64,000 bases of DNA, taken from the NCBI GenBank assembly GCA_934045905.1, contig OW203763.1, forward strand, positions 36,965,017 to 37,029,016. The letters are read 5' to 3'. Shown one piece after another: positions 62,044-64,000 of the stretch (positions within the stretch are counted from its first letter, which is position 1; the number at the start of each line of letters is the position of its first letter). The translations under genes were made by a program, and so were the position numbers. The stretch is from Leuctra nigra. Its lineage: Eukaryota > Arthropoda > Insecta > Plecoptera > Leuctridae. The notes beneath the pieces were generated by a model. That model was not told where the DNA came from. It did not search any database and was given only the letters and a program-made list of their open reading frames with translations.

Positions 62044-64000
62044 CTGCAACACAAGTGCGGTTAGAACAATCAAATTAGTTAAAATAATATTTTTTCTGAA
62101 GTCAGAAGAAGAAAGGCACAAATGCATACGTCATCAATATGCGTTGATGCATATATTAGGGATGTATTTTTAACTGGAATGAACAGAACAAGTAAAAATG
62201 CTTGCAGTACCTAGGTACTTAATTTGACAGATTGACAGATAACTTGCATCATATATATTATTAGAGGATAAAGTAATGTTGTAATACAAGTTACTAGTTT
62301 TTCAACCTGTACTTCAGATAACACGATCGATAACTGTACCTAAAAATGTTGCAGTTCTAAAACCTGACAGAAAAGTATTCCAACATTTGCGCAGCAGTTG
62401 CCAAAATCTACCTAGCTCAAGTCAAAGTGATAGCTGATGGCTATATTAATTTACAAATCACAGCTAGAGAAACACCAGATCTACTGAAGGGGCATGGGTA
62501 TCTGTATAACTACTTACCCAAAATTAAACAGTGAAGATTGTAGCAGCATTACCATTTATAATGTTATACAGTTTCAACAATATTTTGGGCAGATACCTTT
62601 CTCTGAGGATTTAATTCTACCGCTTCCTCACAACAAAACAAGTCAAATAGAAAGTGTTTCAACTTATTTAGAATTAAAACAACAAGAGCAATTATCAAAC
62701 AGAACATCATTTTGTGACTGTTTCTTCTCTGAGCTCAAGTGTCATTTGCAACAGCTTGTCAACCCTTCTACTTCTGCCACCAGTCTACAACCTCCCCTCC
62801 ACTCCCCTCCACCAACCAACATTTTAGAGTAGGAAGTAGGTAGGTAGGTAGGTACCCCTCAAGAAACTCTGAGGATTCAGTATTGAATATAGTAGGTAGT
62901 GCACACAGTTTATTCTGATAATGATAACACATAAACAACATTCTACACCTGGCACCTGTTGCAAAACCAGAATATTGAAAGATAACTAGGTAAACTCAAT
63001 AAAGCTACAGAACAATTCTATTAAAATATTGTTTGAATACTATATTTTCATGATATGATTTCAATAATAGAGTCAATCTGTCCTGTCCTACATACCTATA
63101 CATATTAATATACGTCTACTGCTAGCATTACAGTAGACAGTAGACACCTAAATTATGTTTACGCACTATGATTAAATTGTTGTTTTAATATTTGTAATGT
63201 GTTTAATGTAAAAAATCATAAGTCAGCAAAAAGAAATTTAACAAGTTACCTACCTACTATTTTTTTTCTCGAATAGGTACCTATCTACCTACTACTTAAC
63301 TTGACAACTTGGTTTGCTGATGTAATTAATACCTACCTACAGAAGTACGTAGGTATAACAATAATAATCATACAAAGTTTGAAAAATATAAAAAAAATGA
63401 GTAGTAGTAATCGATTAATCACTAACTTTTGATGTGATGGAAGAGAAGATTTTGTTTCAAACTAGACTGGTTCAGGAAATGTTGTACGCTGGAGGAGAAA
63501 CTGGCTATGCCCATAATGTCAAGCTTAGACTTAGTTATTTGAGTTAATCTAATTGATCATCATATTTTCTCATGTTATCACGTCACCATATGTTATTTCT
63601 GAACACACCGGAGACTTGAAAAATGTATCTCTTATAAAGCGATAATTTTTTAAATTATTAAAAACAAGTTTTTGACAAAAGTTGACTGAGACAGTATCTC
63701 CTCCAAGCCCACGATGTATTTAAAAATTACACGTAATAAAATATAACCCAGCCCTCTAGAATGATAGGGAGAAAAGCTAAACGGAATGCTTAAGCAGCCG
63801 ATCAGATCACTGAATGGTCAAAATTGAGACTAATGATCAAAATCATTATCATTAAATTATCATTAAAAATCATTAAATGATCTGCTATATAAATTTGGGT
63901 TAGCAACTGTAGGTGCCAAATATATGAAAATCGAGAAGCTCACCGACAACTCATCGGTTGATTTGTAATAGAACAAGAACAACCCTTCTGAAAAGTGTGT
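62044..64000. other. DOCK upstream intron, no exon identified
   Basis: AT-rich with CTACCTAC/GTAGGTAG microsatellite strings. A 112-codon frame at 62494-62832 lacks any recognisable domain. The next DOCK exon must supply two bases of a split codon, and I found none that fits. Confidence 0.4.

Noticed and set aside
62494..62832. 112-codon plus-strand frame
   Set aside because: No domain, poor composition, inside a DOCK intron; probably chance.
63945..63988. Possible further DOCK exon (LFLFYYKSTDELS before GTGAGC)
   Set aside because: Its phase in that frame does not match the exon at 61875-62043, and I recognise no DOCK block.

Overview
This is a 64 kb piece of an animal nuclear genome, most likely an insect. 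The evidence is AT-rich non-coding DNA, GT-AG introns, a DOCK6/7-type gene, a poly(A)-binding-protein-like gene, and many LINE, hAT and MITE copies. Frequent GTAGGTACCTAC-type strings fit several insect orders (Hemiptera and Lepidoptera among them), so I do not name a species. There is a 200-base assembly gap at 14467-14666.

Layout. (1) 1-2238, plus: the 3' part of an unusual open frame with two successive Ulp1-like protease domains, each followed by a Cys/His PHD-like cluster. (2) 2240-16350: mostly repeats. They include a tRNA-derived SINE split by a 1.05 kb inverted-repeat element, several small foldback MITEs, a decayed multi-exon gene (6478-8594), a minisatellite, a 1.1 kb inverted-repeat element, and a foldback complex containing a 68-bp perfect palindrome. 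(3) 16796-19630, plus: a divergent poly(A)-binding-protein paralogue with four RRMs on one exon and apparently no MLLE domain. (4) 19640-22440: no gene recognised. (5) 22449-22847: a small unassigned ORF. (6) 23536-62043, minus: the C-terminal about 1,280 codons of a DOCK6/7-type Rac/Cdc42 guanine nucleotide exchange factor, on 23 exons including one 18-nt microexon. The 5' exons lie beyond 64000. The exon phases agree throughout: total length 3844 nt, which is one split-codon base plus 1281 codons including the stop.

The DOCK introns are a transposon graveyard. Seven inverted-repeat elements have 8-bp direct repeats at both ends (five perfect, one with a single mismatch, one uninformative inside a TA tract), as expected for hAT elements. 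One element is flanked by TTAA and sits inside a LINE reverse transcriptase. Three are flanked by TA and one by TTA. Several LINE copies are present; one (30529-33269) keeps an uninterrupted 889-codon endonuclease/reverse-transcriptase frame and 12-bp flanking repeats. The 37.3-44.5 kb intron is a nest of elements joined by TA microsatellites.

The genes do not form an operon or pathway. The DOCK protein would regulate the cytoskeleton through small GTPases and the PABP-like protein would bind mRNA poly(A). The Ulp1-PHD protein is the least familiar item here and the best candidate for something not yet described.
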